From positions 124,001-188,000 of the forward strand of contig NZ_PEIG01000010.1 of NCBI RefSeq assembly GCF_002749975.1: 64,000 bases of DNA, read 5' to 3'. This stretch comes from Gloeocapsopsis sp. IPPAS B-1203 (GTDB taxonomy: Bacteria; Cyanobacteriota; Cyanobacteriia; Cyanobacteriales; Chroococcidiopsidaceae). Numbering within the stretch: position 1 is the stretch's first letter; each line of letters opens with the position of its first letter. A model generated the notes under the pieces. The model did no database searches and was not told where the DNA came from. It saw nothing but the letters and a program-made list of their open reading frames with translations. The translations under genes and the position numbers were made by a program. Of this stretch, positions 9,386-17,446 are shown one piece after another.

Positions 9386-10162
9386 ATGTATCAAGAGTTT
9401 AAGCATAAACAAGCACTGGTTATTGGCGGAAGTAGTGGTATCGGACAGGCTGTTGCCAAAATTCTTTTAGCTCAGGGTTCAACCGTAACTATCGTAGGGC
9501 GTAATTCTGATAAACTCCAGGCAACAGCATCTGAACTACAGCAGATTGGCGATGTGCAGGTGTGGCAGGCAGATATCAGCGATCGCCGCGATACATCTCG
9601 ATTAGTTGAACATATTGCTCGTAAATTGCCTCATCTACGTTATCTTGTAAATTCTGCGGGTGTTTTTCAGCCAAAATCCTTTCTCGATCATTCCGAAGCA
9701 GAATACGATCGCTACCTCGACATCAATCACGGAACCTTCTTTGCTACACAGCAGGTTGTTCGCAATATGGTTCAACAAGGGCAAGGTGGTGCAATTGTCA
9801 ATATTGGTTCTATGTGGGCATACCAGGCTGTACGAGCTACTCCCTCATCTGCTTACTCAATGGCAAAAGCGGGTTTACACGCACTCACGCAACACTTAGC
9901 TATGGAACTTGCTCAAAACCAAGTTCGTGTCAATGCGGTTGCTCCCGCAGTCGTCGAAACTCCAATCTATGGCTCATTTATTGAGTCAGAAGCAATTCAC
10001 ACTACACTACAGGGCTTCAACAACTTTCATCCGATTGGGCGTATCGGGCAACCAACCGACGTTGCGGAAGTTGTGACTTTCTTGCTTAGCGATCGAGCCT
10101 CTTGGGTAACTGGTGCTACTTGGAATATTGACGGTGGGGTAATGGCAGGGCGTAATTACTAA
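9386..10162 (+). CDS. SDR-family NAD(P)-dependent oxidoreductase
   Basis: A classical short-chain dehydrogenase of 258 residues. It has the Rossmann motif GGSSGIGQ at about 14-21, the NSAG element, and the catalytic triad with a Ser near 143 and Tyr157-x3-Lys161 in YSMAK; the C-terminus has the usual [13 protein letters not shown]. The frame extends upstream to a TTG at 9326, but the extra 20 residues are unlike the family and ATG 9386 gives the normal N-terminus. The substrate cannot be told from sequence; the divergent HxlR regulator suggests induction by a reactive carbonyl or quinone, which is inference. Confidence 0.92.
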   Translation: MYQEFKHKQALVIGGSSGIGQAVAKILLAQGSTVTIVGRNSDKLQATASELQQIGDVQVWQADISDRRDTSRLVEHIARKLPHLRYLVNSAGVFQPKSFLDHSEAEYDRYLDINHGTFFATQQVVRNMVQQGQGGAIVNIGSMWAYQAVRATPSSAYSMAKAGLHALTQHLAMELAQNQVRVNAVAPAVVETPIYGSFIESEAIHTTLQGFNNFHPIGRIGQPTDVAEVVTFLLSDRASWVTGATWNIDGGVMAGRNY

Positions 10163-10221
10163 AGGAAGCTACTTGCGCGTTTGTGCAGTTTGCCTGTTCA
10201 TACTTTTGCATACGCCCTAAC

Positions 10222-10266
10222 AAAAAAGCCAAAAGCTCGTTTTGATATCAAAACTTGAGCTTTGGC
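10222..10266 (-). terminator. Intrinsic terminator of the small nitrogen-regulator operon
   Basis: On the minus strand an AGCCAAAGCTC arm pairs with a GAGCTTTTGGCT arm, extended inside by TTTTGATATCAAAA, and is followed by TTTTTT. It lies 41 bases past the stop of the 50-residue small protein. It may also back up the convergent SDR gene, though the plus strand lacks a T-run. Confidence 0.75.
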
Positions 10267-10306
10267 TAATCCTATCTAATGAGCAGGATAGGTATATACT
10301 TTGAAT

Positions 10307-10459
10307 CTAGTTGTAGTAGCTTTTTTCTGCTTCCAACTGCCGAATTAGCTTTTCGTCACCGTTAGTACGAGCAACTTGCAGACGATGCTCTAAACTTTTT
10401 TGGATATTAACACGATGAGCTTCCGCTGCATTTTGAAAGCGCTGCAATGCATTTTTCAT
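10307..10459 (-). CDS. 50-residue basic small protein, PirA-like (PII-interacting regulator of arginine synthesis) candidate
   Basis: A small gene translated here by hand: 50 codons from ATG 10459 to a TAG at 10307, with a good ribosome site (GAGAGG) upstream. The protein is helical and charged, with the core SLEHRLQVARTNGDEKLIRQ. Length and core resemble, from memory, the cyanobacterial PirA family (Synechocystis Ssr0692), which binds PII and de-represses or limits arginine synthesis. It lies 36 bases behind the GifA/IF7-like gene and ahead of an intrinsic terminator, so both probably form one transcript under the glutamine riboswitch. The assignment rests on memory of the family and on context; an uncharacterised conserved small protein is the alternative. 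Confidence 0.55.
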   Translation of the reverse strand: MKNALQRFQNAAEAHRVNIQKSLEHRLQVARTNGDEKLIRQLEAEKSYYN

Positions 10460-10495
10460 TACAACACACCTCTCGACTATGATTTACTATTGAAA

Positions 10496-10645
10496 TTACG
10501 CGTCGGTGATTTCTTCAATTCCCGCACGTTGTAGCATAGATTGCTGACGGTTTTGCTGTCTATGACGACGTTCGCTCATCAAGAGACGGGCTTGAGCAGC
10601 AACGCGTGGGTCTTGATTTTGAATACCAGTAGATTTATTGTTCAT
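10496..10645 (-). CDS. gifA: Glutamine synthetase inactivating factor, IF7/GifA-like (49 residues)
   Basis: A 49-codon gene from ATG 10645 (ribosome site AGAGGCG just upstream) to TAA at 10496. The product is small and very basic, with QDPRVAAQARLLM, a run of Arg/His (SERRHRQ) and the signature QNRQQSMLQRA. The NRQQSML core and arginine-rich helix are, to my knowledge, characteristic of cyanobacterial GS inactivating factors, which bind glutamine synthetase I through arginines and switch it off when nitrogen is plentiful. The 5' leader contains a recognisable glutamine riboswitch, the known control device of gifB in Synechocystis, which strongly supports the call. At 49 residues it is shorter than Synechocystis IF7 (65). 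Confidence 0.75.
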   Translation of the reverse strand: MNNKSTGIQNQDPRVAAQARLLMSERRHRQQNRQQSMLQRAGIEEITDA

Positions 10646-10683
10646 TTTTCGCCTCTTCCATGTGTTTGTGGTGTCGAATGAGG

Positions 10684-10736
10684 CGCGTTCCTTCGGGAAA
10701 CCCTACTTCCGTCTTTCACAGTGAAAGATGAACGAT
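10684..10736 (-). promoter_or_regulatory. Glutamine riboswitch (glnA RNA motif)
   Basis: Reading the minus strand, the pairing arms CGTTC (10734-10730) and GAACG (10690-10686) close a junction containing an 8-base hairpin TCTTTCAC/GTGAAAGA, then the diagnostic strings GACGGAAGTAGG and CCGAAGGAACGCGCC. These conserved strings match the glnA RNA motif known to bind L-glutamine and found in cyanobacteria and marine phages. It sits about 40 bases before the ATG of the GifA/IF7-like gene. An AT-rich -10-like TAAATA lies just upstream on the minus strand (about 10750). By analogy with gifB, glutamine should turn expression on. Confidence 0.85.
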
Positions 10737-10852
10737 TTATCCTTCTCTATTTATATCTATTGTAACTCTTGTTGTGCTTCTGTCATTAGGTAGAAAGCCG
10801 TAATTTTTCGTCTAGATTTGCACTTAGCAAGCAGAATAAATGAATATATTAA

Positions 10853-10945
10853 TTAAGCGCCACCACGCCTTAAGTTGTTCTCGCTCCAAAGAACGTAGGC
10901 GATCGCTAATCCCATTGCCCCTACAACCAGCAAAAAAGCCAGCAT
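10853..10945 (-). CDS. 30-residue single-pass membrane micropeptide
   Basis: A 30-codon frame from ATG 10945 to TAA 10853, preceded at good spacing by AAGGAG. The product is one hydrophobic helix (LAFLLVVGAMGLAIAYVLW) followed by a short polar/basic tail ending RRGGA. It has the size and shape of small photosynthetic or NDH-1 subunits, but I do not recognise its family. It is on the same strand as the riboswitch operon, ending about 115 bases upstream of it. Existence rests on the ribosome site and the clean membrane profile. Confidence 0.5.
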   Translation of the reverse strand: MLAFLLVVGAMGLAIAYVLWSENNLRRGGA

Positions 10946-11050
10946 ATGTTAGATAGCTCCTTAGCTTTTATTTGTATTTAGCTTAGTTACAGTGTAGCTA
11001 ATCTAATAATTCTCTGTAGTTTACTAAATTACATACTACGATTTTAATAA

Positions 11051-11440
11051 TTAGTCTTCGCAAACTGCTTCGACTTCAACTTCTACTAACATTGCAGGAT
11101 CAACGAGTGCTTGAATTTCTATCATAGTATTTGCCGGTGGATGTTCTCCAAAGCATTCTTGATGAGCTTGCGCATATTCAGTCCAGCGTTTTATGTCAGT
11201 AACATATACGCGAGTACGGACAACGGTTTGTAAACCTGCGCCTAAATTTTGTAAAGCTTTCTGAATAATATCTAAACAGCGCTTAGTTTGGGCATAAGCA
11301 TCATTGGGGGCAAATACACCACCTTGCTCATCGACTGGCGCAGTACCTGATACATAAATGTGATTACCGACGCGGATAGCTCGACAGTAGCCAGCTTTTG
11401 TTTCCCATGTAGTTCCTGAAAATGTTCTTTGTCGCTGCAT
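11051..11440 (-). CDS. RidA/YjgF-family protein
   Basis: A 129-residue protein of the RidA (YjgF/YER057c/UK114) fold with the core GNHIYVSGTAPVDEQGG and VRTRVYVTDIKRWTEYAQAHQECFG. Canonical RidA hydrolyses 2-aminoacrylate and related enamines using an arginine in a PAR motif; here the corresponding stretch reads PPANTMIEI, with Asn in place of Arg. It therefore probably belongs to one of the other Rid subgroups rather than true RidA, and deaminase activity should not be assumed. ATG 11440 gives a standard start. Confidence 0.85.
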   Translation of the reverse strand: MQRQRTFSGTTWETKAGYCRAIRVGNHIYVSGTAPVDEQGGVFAPNDAYAQTKRCLDIIQKALQNLGAGLQTVVRTRVYVTDIKRWTEYAQAHQECFGEHPPANTMIEIQALVDPAMLVEVEVEAVCED

Positions 11441-11578
11441 TTGCTTTATATCTATGCGATCGCCTAATATTCTAAGTTGAATTTTAGAGGATACTTGAGG
11501 ATGGCATAAATTTTCTTGAGAAAAGCTTTTTATCGAGCTTAATGTATTGCTGTAAACAATAACGTAAAGGTTAGCCTG

Positions 11579-12160
11579 ATGAGTACGGATTTAGCAGCTA
11601 CTGAAATACCTGATTTCATGACTACTTTGACTGATGCTGTGAGGAAAAAACGCGATCGCCCCTCAGCATCATCTGTAATTTTAGCGCTGTTGCAAGCAGA
11701 AACAACAGCTAAACAGCAACGTATTACATATCCATTAGAGTCGCTCATAGGTGATTGGAGACTTTGGTTTACGGCTCCTCGTACACACCTTCAAAATGGT
11801 AAAGCTTTAGGTAAAGGCTTGTATGTACCTCAATTTGCGCCTGCACAAATTTCTTTTTCTCGTGAGGATAAACTATTGATCAGCAACCAGATTCAATTAG
11901 GTTCACTACGATTTAAACTAACAGGTTCTGCTAAGTATTTTAGTAAGAAAAATTTGCTTGCATTTGATTTCAATCGGATGCAAGTGTGCTTATTTAATCG
12001 AGCTATTTATGATGGTAAATTTCGGAGTAAAACTATGGCAAGTAGTTTTAATGAACAACCAATCGCTAAGCTTCCTTTTTTTGCTTTTTTCTTAGTGAAT
12101 GAAGATTTTATTGCTGCTCGTGGTCGTGGTGGCGGAATAGCTCTTTGGGTTAGAAATTAA
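11579..12160 (+). CDS. Fibrillin/PAP-like (plastid lipid-associated) protein
   Basis: A 193-residue soluble protein. A helical N-terminus of about 50 residues is followed by a lipocalin-like beta region: SLIGDWRLWFTAPR, then GSLRFKLTGSAKYF, ending with FFLVNEDFIAARGRGGGIALWVR. The C-terminal ARGRGGG-ALW element and the opening LIGDWRL fit the fibrillin/PAP family, whose members associate with thylakoid lipids and plastoglobule-type structures and protect photosystems under light stress. The exact function of the cyanobacterial branch is not known. ATG 11579 begins the frame. The minus-strand 69-residue frame here is a shadow. Confidence 0.65.
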   Translation: MSTDLAATEIPDFMTTLTDAVRKKRDRPSASSVILALLQAETTAKQQRITYPLESLIGDWRLWFTAPRTHLQNGKALGKGLYVPQFAPAQISFSREDKLLISNQIQLGSLRFKLTGSAKYFSKKNLLAFDFNRMQVCLFNRAIYDGKFRSKTMASSFNEQPIAKLPFFAFFLVNEDFIAARGRGGGIALWVRN

Positions 12161-12170
12161 GTCAATTCTT

Positions 12171-12743
12171 TTAATTAGGAAAAATTTTAGATAAATCAAG
12201 TGCTAAATCTGAAAAATGGGGTAGTTTAACAGACTCATTTGGCAAGAAAATGAGTTTTTGTCGATACCCAAATTTATTTTGTAAATCTTGATATGGTTCG
12301 CTATAGCATTCTAAGCAATTAGCTGGTAAATTAAATATCCAGTAATCAGATATATTTGCTTCTGCATAAAGTGGCAACTTAACTTCTTGGTCATATTTCA
12401 AAGTAGAATCAGCAACTTCAATCACAAGCAAGATATCAATTGAAGTCGGATGACCAGACAAGTAGTCATCAGAACGATTGCGCGCAATTGTTAAATCTGG
12501 CTCAGGTTCGCTATCTCTCAGTAAAATAATCGGTTCTTGTCCTCTTAAAGTAGCGTTGTCTCCTACTAACTTGAATAACTCTCGATATAAGCGAGTGCTA
12601 CAAACGGAGTGAGATGTACCTTTAGCCGACATTTGAAAAATTTCTCCTCTAATGAGTTCAACTCGGTTGTCTTGAAAGAATCCAAGTTCGGCGAGGCGAT
12701 GATATTCTTCTAGCGTGAAGCGTTTAGCTGCGATCGCACTCAT
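12171..12743 (-). CDS. Uma2-family PD-(D/E)XK nuclease-fold protein (copy 1)
   Basis: 190 residues of the Uma2 (DUF820) family, expanded in cyanobacteria. Family landmarks: TLEEYHRLAELGFFQDNRVELIRGEI near the N-terminus, then EPEPDLTIAR and LLVIEVADSTLKYD, which carry the nuclease-fold acidic residues, and LPLYAEANISDYWIFNL near the C-terminus. No biological role is established for the family; a restriction-like or mobile-element origin is often suggested. It overlaps nothing and converges with the fibrillin-like gene 10 bases away. Confidence 0.88.
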   Translation of the reverse strand: MSAIAAKRFTLEEYHRLAELGFFQDNRVELIRGEIFQMSAKGTSHSVCSTRLYRELFKLVGDNATLRGQEPIILLRDSEPEPDLTIARNRSDDYLSGHPTSIDILLVIEVADSTLKYDQEVKLPLYAEANISDYWIFNLPANCLECYSEPYQDLQNKFGYRQKLIFLPNESVKLPHFSDLALDLSKIFPN

Positions 12744-12814
12744 AAAAACTCCTATAAGTATTTATCAGGTACACTCAAATCGTAACTTGCAGCGAAATAG
12801 TGTTTAGATCTGCA

Positions 12815-13447
12815 TTAACGTCTTGTCAATACTTTTGGTGCGTCAACTGTTAACCGCATCTGTGTTGCAGAAATTGCTAACCAAGGTTGCCCTGTAATTA
12901 AATCAGTAAAGGGACTAGCGGTAGGTACTGATAATTGCGCATTAACTAACCCAAATTGTGCCTCTACCTCAAATGCAAAGCTTAATAGTTCAGAATTCTT
13001 ATGACTGAAACTGGAAGCACCTAAGCGCGGTTTCCAGCCGATGCTGAATAAGGGATTGTAGTTCAAAGAACATAGAGGGCGGTTGCTTTGTCGCACACTG
13101 ACACTATTATGACTCCAGGTAAACTCTGCTAGTTTTTTTGGTAATGCCCAAATTTCGCGCCCACCAGCAACAGAATCAGGATTATCGACATAGATATGCG
13201 AAACCCAACCACCAACTCTACCTGAGTGAGTCACAGCAGCAGCAACGACGATTAATTCGCTGTATTGAAGTACTGAACCAGAAGTGTAATTAGACAAGTA
13301 CACACCACCAATTGTTTTGCCAGGAAACACAGAAATAATATCTAGTTCTTGAGGAATTAAAGAACGAACGCGTTCAATATCTATCAAATGCAGTGTTGCG
13401 ACTGCAAAACCTTGAAGTGTCCAGGGTGCTTGAGGATAGAGTGTCAT
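12815..13447 (-). CDS. Acetoacetate decarboxylase-like protein
   Basis: 210 residues. The sequence has the ADC-fold features GFAVATLHLIDIERVRSLIPQEL, GKTIGGVYLSNYTSGSVLQYSELIVV, and GREIWALPKKLAEFTW. The Lys-Lys after ALP lies where acetoacetate decarboxylase has its Schiff-base lysine, but several family members are not decarboxylases (some act on other keto acids or as aldolase-dehydratases), so the substrate is open. ATG 13447 is followed upstream by a tandem heptamer repeat. It is on the same strand as dnaK upstream and Uma2 downstream, but dnaK has its own terminator. Confidence 0.75.
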   Translation of the reverse strand: MTLYPQAPWTLQGFAVATLHLIDIERVRSLIPQELDIISVFPGKTIGGVYLSNYTSGSVLQYSELIVVAAAVTHSGRVGGWVSHIYVDNPDSVAGGREIWALPKKLAEFTWSHNSVSVRQSNRPLCSLNYNPLFSIGWKPRLGASSFSHKNSELLSFAFEVEAQFGLVNAQLSVPTASPFTDLITGQPWLAISATQMRLTVDAPKVLTRR

Positions 13448-13463
13448 GTTTGATATTCTTTAG

Positions 13464-13499
13464 CAATTACCTATTACCTATTACCTATTACCTATTACC
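13464..13499. repeat. Short tandem heptamer repeat (ATTACCT)n
   Basis: Five tandem units of a 7-base word, ATTACCT, with no interruption. A shorter run of the same word occurs at about 33789-33811. Tandemly repeated heptamers (STRR-type) are common in cyanobacterial spacers. Confidence 0.9.
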
Positions 13500-13506
13500 C
13501 AAATAT

Positions 13507-13542
13507 AAAAAAAATCCCCACTCAGGAGAATTCTGAATGAGG
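13507..13542 (-). terminator. dnaK intrinsic terminator
   Basis: On the minus strand CCTCATTCAG pairs along its whole length (with three G-T pairs) with CTGAGTGGGG around a 7-base loop, and is followed by a T-run. It begins 27 bases after the dnaK stop codon. Confidence 0.85.
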
Positions 13543-13568
13543 AAAGACCAAGTTATTGATTCACTAAA

Positions 13569-15482
13569 TTATTTGGTTTCAGTGAAATCTGCATCAATAA
13601 CATCATCACCACTAGGAGTAGCGCCTGCATCGCTACCATCTGGAGTAGGACCACCACCAGCTGCAGCACCAGGACCACCTTGTTGTTGATACAAGTTAGT
13701 ACCGATAGTGTAAAGTGTCTGTTGTAACTCTGGCATCAAAGTCTTAATGCGATCGTCATCTTCCTTAGAAACTGCATCGCGTAAGTCTTTGACTAAACCT
13801 TCTACCTTGGTTTTGTCATCAGCGGGGACTTTATCACCCAAGTCTTGCAGTTGCTTCTCTGCTTGATAAGCTAACGAGTCGGCTTGATTCTTGCGATCAA
13901 CTTTCTCGCGACGATCTTTGTCAGTAGAAGCGTTTCTTTCAGCTTCAGTTACCATGCGCTCAACTTCAGTCTTGTCTAGAGTAGAAGCACCAGTGATGCT
14001 GATCGATTGCTCTTTACCACTACCTTTATCTTTAGCAGTGACGTTGAGAATACCGTTAGCGTCGATGTCAAATGTCACTTCGATTTGAGGAACGCCACGG
14101 GGTGCGGGAGGAATACCATCTAAGCGGAATGTACCTAAGCTCTTATTATCACTCGACATTTCACGCTCACCTTGGAGAACGTGAATTTCTACGTTGGTTT
14201 GTCCGTCAACTGCTGTTGAGAAGACTTCAGACTTCTTAGTAGGAATTGTAGTGTTACGAGGAATAATCCGAGTCATCACACCGCCCAAGGTTTCTACGCC
14301 TAAGGATAATGGTGAGACGTCTAGTAATAAGATACCTGTGACATCGCCAGCCAATACACCAGCTTGAATTGCTGCACCAACTGCAACAACTTCATCAGGG
14401 TTAACAGTTTGGTTGGGTTCTTTACCCAATACTCGCTTAACAACGTCCTGGACAGCGGGAATTCGAGTAGAACCACCAACTAATACAACTTCGTTGATCG
14501 CGCTCTTGTCAACTTTGGCATCACGTAATGCATTTTCTACCGGAATGCGACAGCGATCAATTAAATCAGAACACAGTTCTTCAAACTTGGCGCGAGTTAG
14601 TGTTGTATCGAGGTGCTTAGGACCGTCTTGGGTAGCGGTAATAAATGGTAAGTTGATTTCCGCTTGGGTAACACTCGAAAGCTCAATTTTGGCTTTTTCT
14701 GCTGCTTCAGTTAAGCGTTGTAGCGCTTGTCTATCCTTGCGCAGATCGATACCTTCGCTTCTGCGGAATTCTTCTGCTAAGTAATCAACGATTTTCTTAT
14801 CGAAGTCATCACCACCAAGGTGTGTGTCACCTGATGTTGCCATAACTTCAAAGACACCATCACCCACTTCAAGGATGGATACGTCGAAAGTACCGCCACC
14901 AAGGTCGAATACTAGGATAGTTTCGTTACTCTTCTTATCAAAACCGTAAGCAAGAGAAGCAGCGGTAGGTTCGTTGATAATCCGCAGTACTTCAATACCA
15001 GCAATTTTGCCAGCATCTTTGGTTGCTTGACGCTGTGAGTCGTTGAAGTAAGCAGGAACAGTAATTACTGCTTGGGTAACAGTTTCACCTAAATATTTAC
15101 TGGCGTCTTCGACTAACTTACGCAGTACTTGCGCAGAGATTTCTTCTGGGGCAAACTGCTTACCAGCACCAGGGCAATCTAACTTGACGTTGCCACTGCT
15201 ATCGCGCAACACTTTATAAGCAACTTCGGTAGCTTCATTTGTGACTTCATCATATCGACGTCCGATGAAGCGCTTTACCGAATAAAATGTGTTTTCGGGG
15301 TTCATCACTGCTTGGCGCTTAGCAATTTGACCTACCAAGCGATCGCCATTCTTCGCAAAGGCAACGACGGATGGCGTTGTCCGAAAACCTTCTGCATTAG
15401 CAATAACAGTGGGTTTACCACCTTCCATTACTGCAACACAGGAGTTAGTCGTACCTAAGTCTATTCCAACTACTTTTGCCAT
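13569..15482 (-). CDS. dnaK: Chaperone protein DnaK (Hsp70)
   Basis: ATP-dependent chaperone that binds exposed hydrophobic peptides with DnaJ and GrpE. 637 residues, the normal length. The N-terminal ATPase domain (1-385) shows [34 protein letters not shown], the phosphate loop [10 protein letters not shown] and [12 protein letters not shown]. The substrate domain follows with the linker VLLL-type segment [19 protein letters not shown], and the C-terminus is a Gly/Pro-rich tail ending in [11 protein letters not shown]. Cyanobacteria carry several dnaK paralogues; the EEVD-like tail DVIDADF is typical of the DnaK2 (housekeeping/stress) type. No CIRCE element was found upstream. Confidence 0.97.
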   Translation of the reverse strand: MAKVVGIDLGTTNSCVAVMEGGKPTVIANAEGFRTTPSVVAFAKNGDRLVGQIAKRQAVMNPENTFYSVKRFIGRRYDEVTNEATEVAYKVLRDSSGNVKLDCPGAGKQFAPEEISAQVLRKLVEDASKYLGETVTQAVITVPAYFNDSQRQATKDAGKIAGIEVLRIINEPTAASLAYGFDKKSNETILVFDLGGGTFDVSILEVGDGVFEVMATSGDTHLGGDDFDKKIVDYLAEEFRRSEGIDLRKDRQALQRLTEAAEKAKIELSSVTQAEINLPFITATQDGPKHLDTTLTRAKFEELCSDLIDRCRIPVENALRDAKVDKSAINEVVLVGGSTRIPAVQDVVKRVLGKEPNQTVNPDEVVAVGAAIQAGVLAGDVTGILLLDVSPLSLGVETLGGVMTRIIPRNTTIPTKKSEVFSTAVDGQTNVEIHVLQGEREMSSDNKSLGTFRLDGIPPAPRGVPQIEVTFDIDANGILNVTAKDKGSGKEQSISITGASTLDKTEVERMVTEAERNASTDKDRREKVDRKNQADSLAYQAEKQLQDLGDKVPADDKTKVEGLVKDLRDAVSKEDDDRIKTLMPELQQTLYTIGTNLYQQQGGPGAAAGGGPTPDGSDAGATPSGDDVIDADFTETK

Positions 15483-16237
15483 TGGGAATCTTGGCTCCGT
15501 ATAACTACTAAAATGAGGACAAAACTAGAAATTGAACAACTAATTTCTAATCAGCAGTACTTTCCAGTTTCAATACTGATGAATTTATGTACTGATCTAT
15601 ATACTGAGCGTGGCTTGCTACTCTATGAAGGAGGGTTTTCCGAACATATCCAGGACGGTTAAGCCCAAGTGTGTTCATCAACCTCCACGTTTTTAACTGC
15701 TGACTGCACTGTGTCTAATGTACGCAAATCAAATCCTTAAAGAATTGGGGCGAACCGTAATTCAGTAGTTGTGTTTGCCGTCAATTATCGCAGGGATATA
15801 GGAGCGAGGGACAAGCGAGGGGTATTTTCTGGCGATCGCTTCCCTTGCGTTAGCATCCTCTAATACTAAATTTTCTAAATTCCGGCGGATATGAGCAGAC
15901 GCAGCAGAAGGGCAGAGTAGACTACACACGAGCTACGAACCAACATTAACTTCTATCCACACTCAATTGAGGTTCTCAAGAATGTGGTTTTAAAGTAATT
16001 GAATATTAGTTAATGACTTGCCTCATGAGGATTACAGTTAGTCATTTTTTTGTTTTCTTTTCATTGATTTTTATAATTCAATTTATTTTATGCTTGGCAT
16101 TTTATGTGAAGTATTTTTCAATAATACTCATCATACCTTTTAATATTTAATAGGACTATTTCTACTGTTAAAATGACACCATTTATCTAGAGAGTGCAAG
16201 GGCTTCACTAACTACTCATTGCACTTGTTACTGCTAT
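15483..16237. other. Long spacer between dnaK and the cytochrome b gene
   Basis: 755 bases with no convincing gene. It contains the dnaK promoter and leader. A segment at 15641-15702 has nested complementary arms (GGAGG with CCTCC, GAACA with TGTTC) and could be a structured leader of dnaK on the minus strand or a separate small RNA. The rest is AT-rich; one HIP1-type site lies near 15833. Confidence 0.4.
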
Positions 16238-16942
16238 ATGAAATCAACTCAACCCTATCAACCACTACTGTTTCGTATTCTGCATGGACTTACAGGTCTG
16301 TTCGTAATTGCTGCAATACTGACGGCTTTCTGGACTTATGATACTTACGATGGACGTTGGGGAAGAATTCCACTTCCCTCCTACAAAGAAATAGAAGGTA
16401 TACATGGAACTTTTGGGTTATACACCTTACTGATATTTCCTGCATTTGTCTTGTATGCATTTCATCGGGGGCAAAAGCGACTGGTTCAAGCTGATTCGTT
16501 TGCTAAATTAACTCAAGTGGGTAAACCAATTTGGTGGTACACTTTGAACCGTTTTACCAATACATTTGCGCTTGTAGCGTTAACATTTGCGCTTTTTAGT
16601 GGCAAGATGATGGATTCAGGATGGCTGCCAAGGGGGGAATTAAATCACAGTTGGTACTATGCGCACTTAATTGCGTGGATCGTTATGGTTGTTGCGATCG
16701 CACTCCACTTATTGATGAATGCCAGGGTGGGCGGAGTACCTTTGCTACTATCGATGCTAAATTGGCGATTTCGTGACAAAGATAGTCCTACGTTTTGGTC
16801 TGCGCATCTTGCGCAATGGTGGTCAAGTTTTCAACAGGGTTCTTGGTCAAACTGGTTTCAATCCGCCTCTGTTTTGACAGTACTGGAATTGGCAATTTTA
16901 ATAAGTATCGCTGCTGCCTGGATCATTCCATTATTTAAATAA
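16238..16942 (+). CDS. Cytochrome b561/b6-type membrane protein (cytochrome b/b6 domain)
   Basis: 234 residues with four predicted transmembrane helices in the first 170 positions and a fifth near the C-terminus. Histidines placed as haem ligands are His16 (RILHGLTG, helix 1), His56 (IEGIHGTFG, helix 2) and those in YYAHLIAW and AIALHLL (helix 4), a pattern of di-haem cytochrome b subunits of hydrogenases, formate dehydrogenases and b561 proteins. No dehydrogenase partner is encoded nearby, so it may act as a stand-alone quinone- or ferredoxin-linked electron carrier; this is inference. ATG 16238 is the only good start. Confidence 0.75.
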   Translation: MKSTQPYQPLLFRILHGLTGLFVIAAILTAFWTYDTYDGRWGRIPLPSYKEIEGIHGTFGLYTLLIFPAFVLYAFHRGQKRLVQADSFAKLTQVGKPIWWYTLNRFTNTFALVALTFALFSGKMMDSGWLPRGELNHSWYYAHLIAWIVMVVAIALHLLMNARVGGVPLLLSMLNWRFRDKDSPTFWSAHLAQWWSSFQQGSWSNWFQSASVLTVLELAILISIAAAWIIPLFK

Positions 16943-17446
16943 CCGCCTACAAAAAATTGGCTTTGGTTTAAGAACAGGAACGAAAGCAGGAGAACTCATT
17001 AACCTAGGGATGCGATTGGGAAGTCAAACAGTAGCGATGCTGATAACTATCACTCATCAAATCTTTTGAGGGCGAACCAGAGAAACATTTTAGTATTGAA
17101 ATCAGCCTAAGCGATGCCAGTGTCATGGAGAAAGCGATCTTACTAATGATTATGACAGAATTGTTTAAAAGGTGAAAAAATGCGATCGCTTTTTAAAATG
17201 ATTTTCAAAATTTACTAAAAATCCAAATCTAAAATACAGAGAAAATCTTCAATCAAGGTTATTCCTAGGTGCATTGGGTATGGATGAATAATATTTCCTT
17301 TCGTAAAGGATGGAGAAATTCTTAAAAAATGTGGTACTCGACAAAGTGCTTTAAGACTATCTTCTGATTGAAGCTATTTGGTATTTAGATCTATCAATTG
17401 CGCTCTATCTTGACTTGCTCAGTAACTATCCCGAAAAGTATAACTA
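16943..17446. other. Spacer with possible degraded coding fragments
   Basis: 504 bases without an intact gene. Directly after the cytochrome gene, one plus-strand frame reads about 37 residues including RTGTKAGELINLGMRLGSQ before a stop, and another short frame about 17090-17185 reads SDASVMEKAILLMIMTELFKR. These look like remnants rather than genes because there are no starts or ribosome sites. The remainder is AT-rich and unremarkable. Confidence 0.3.
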
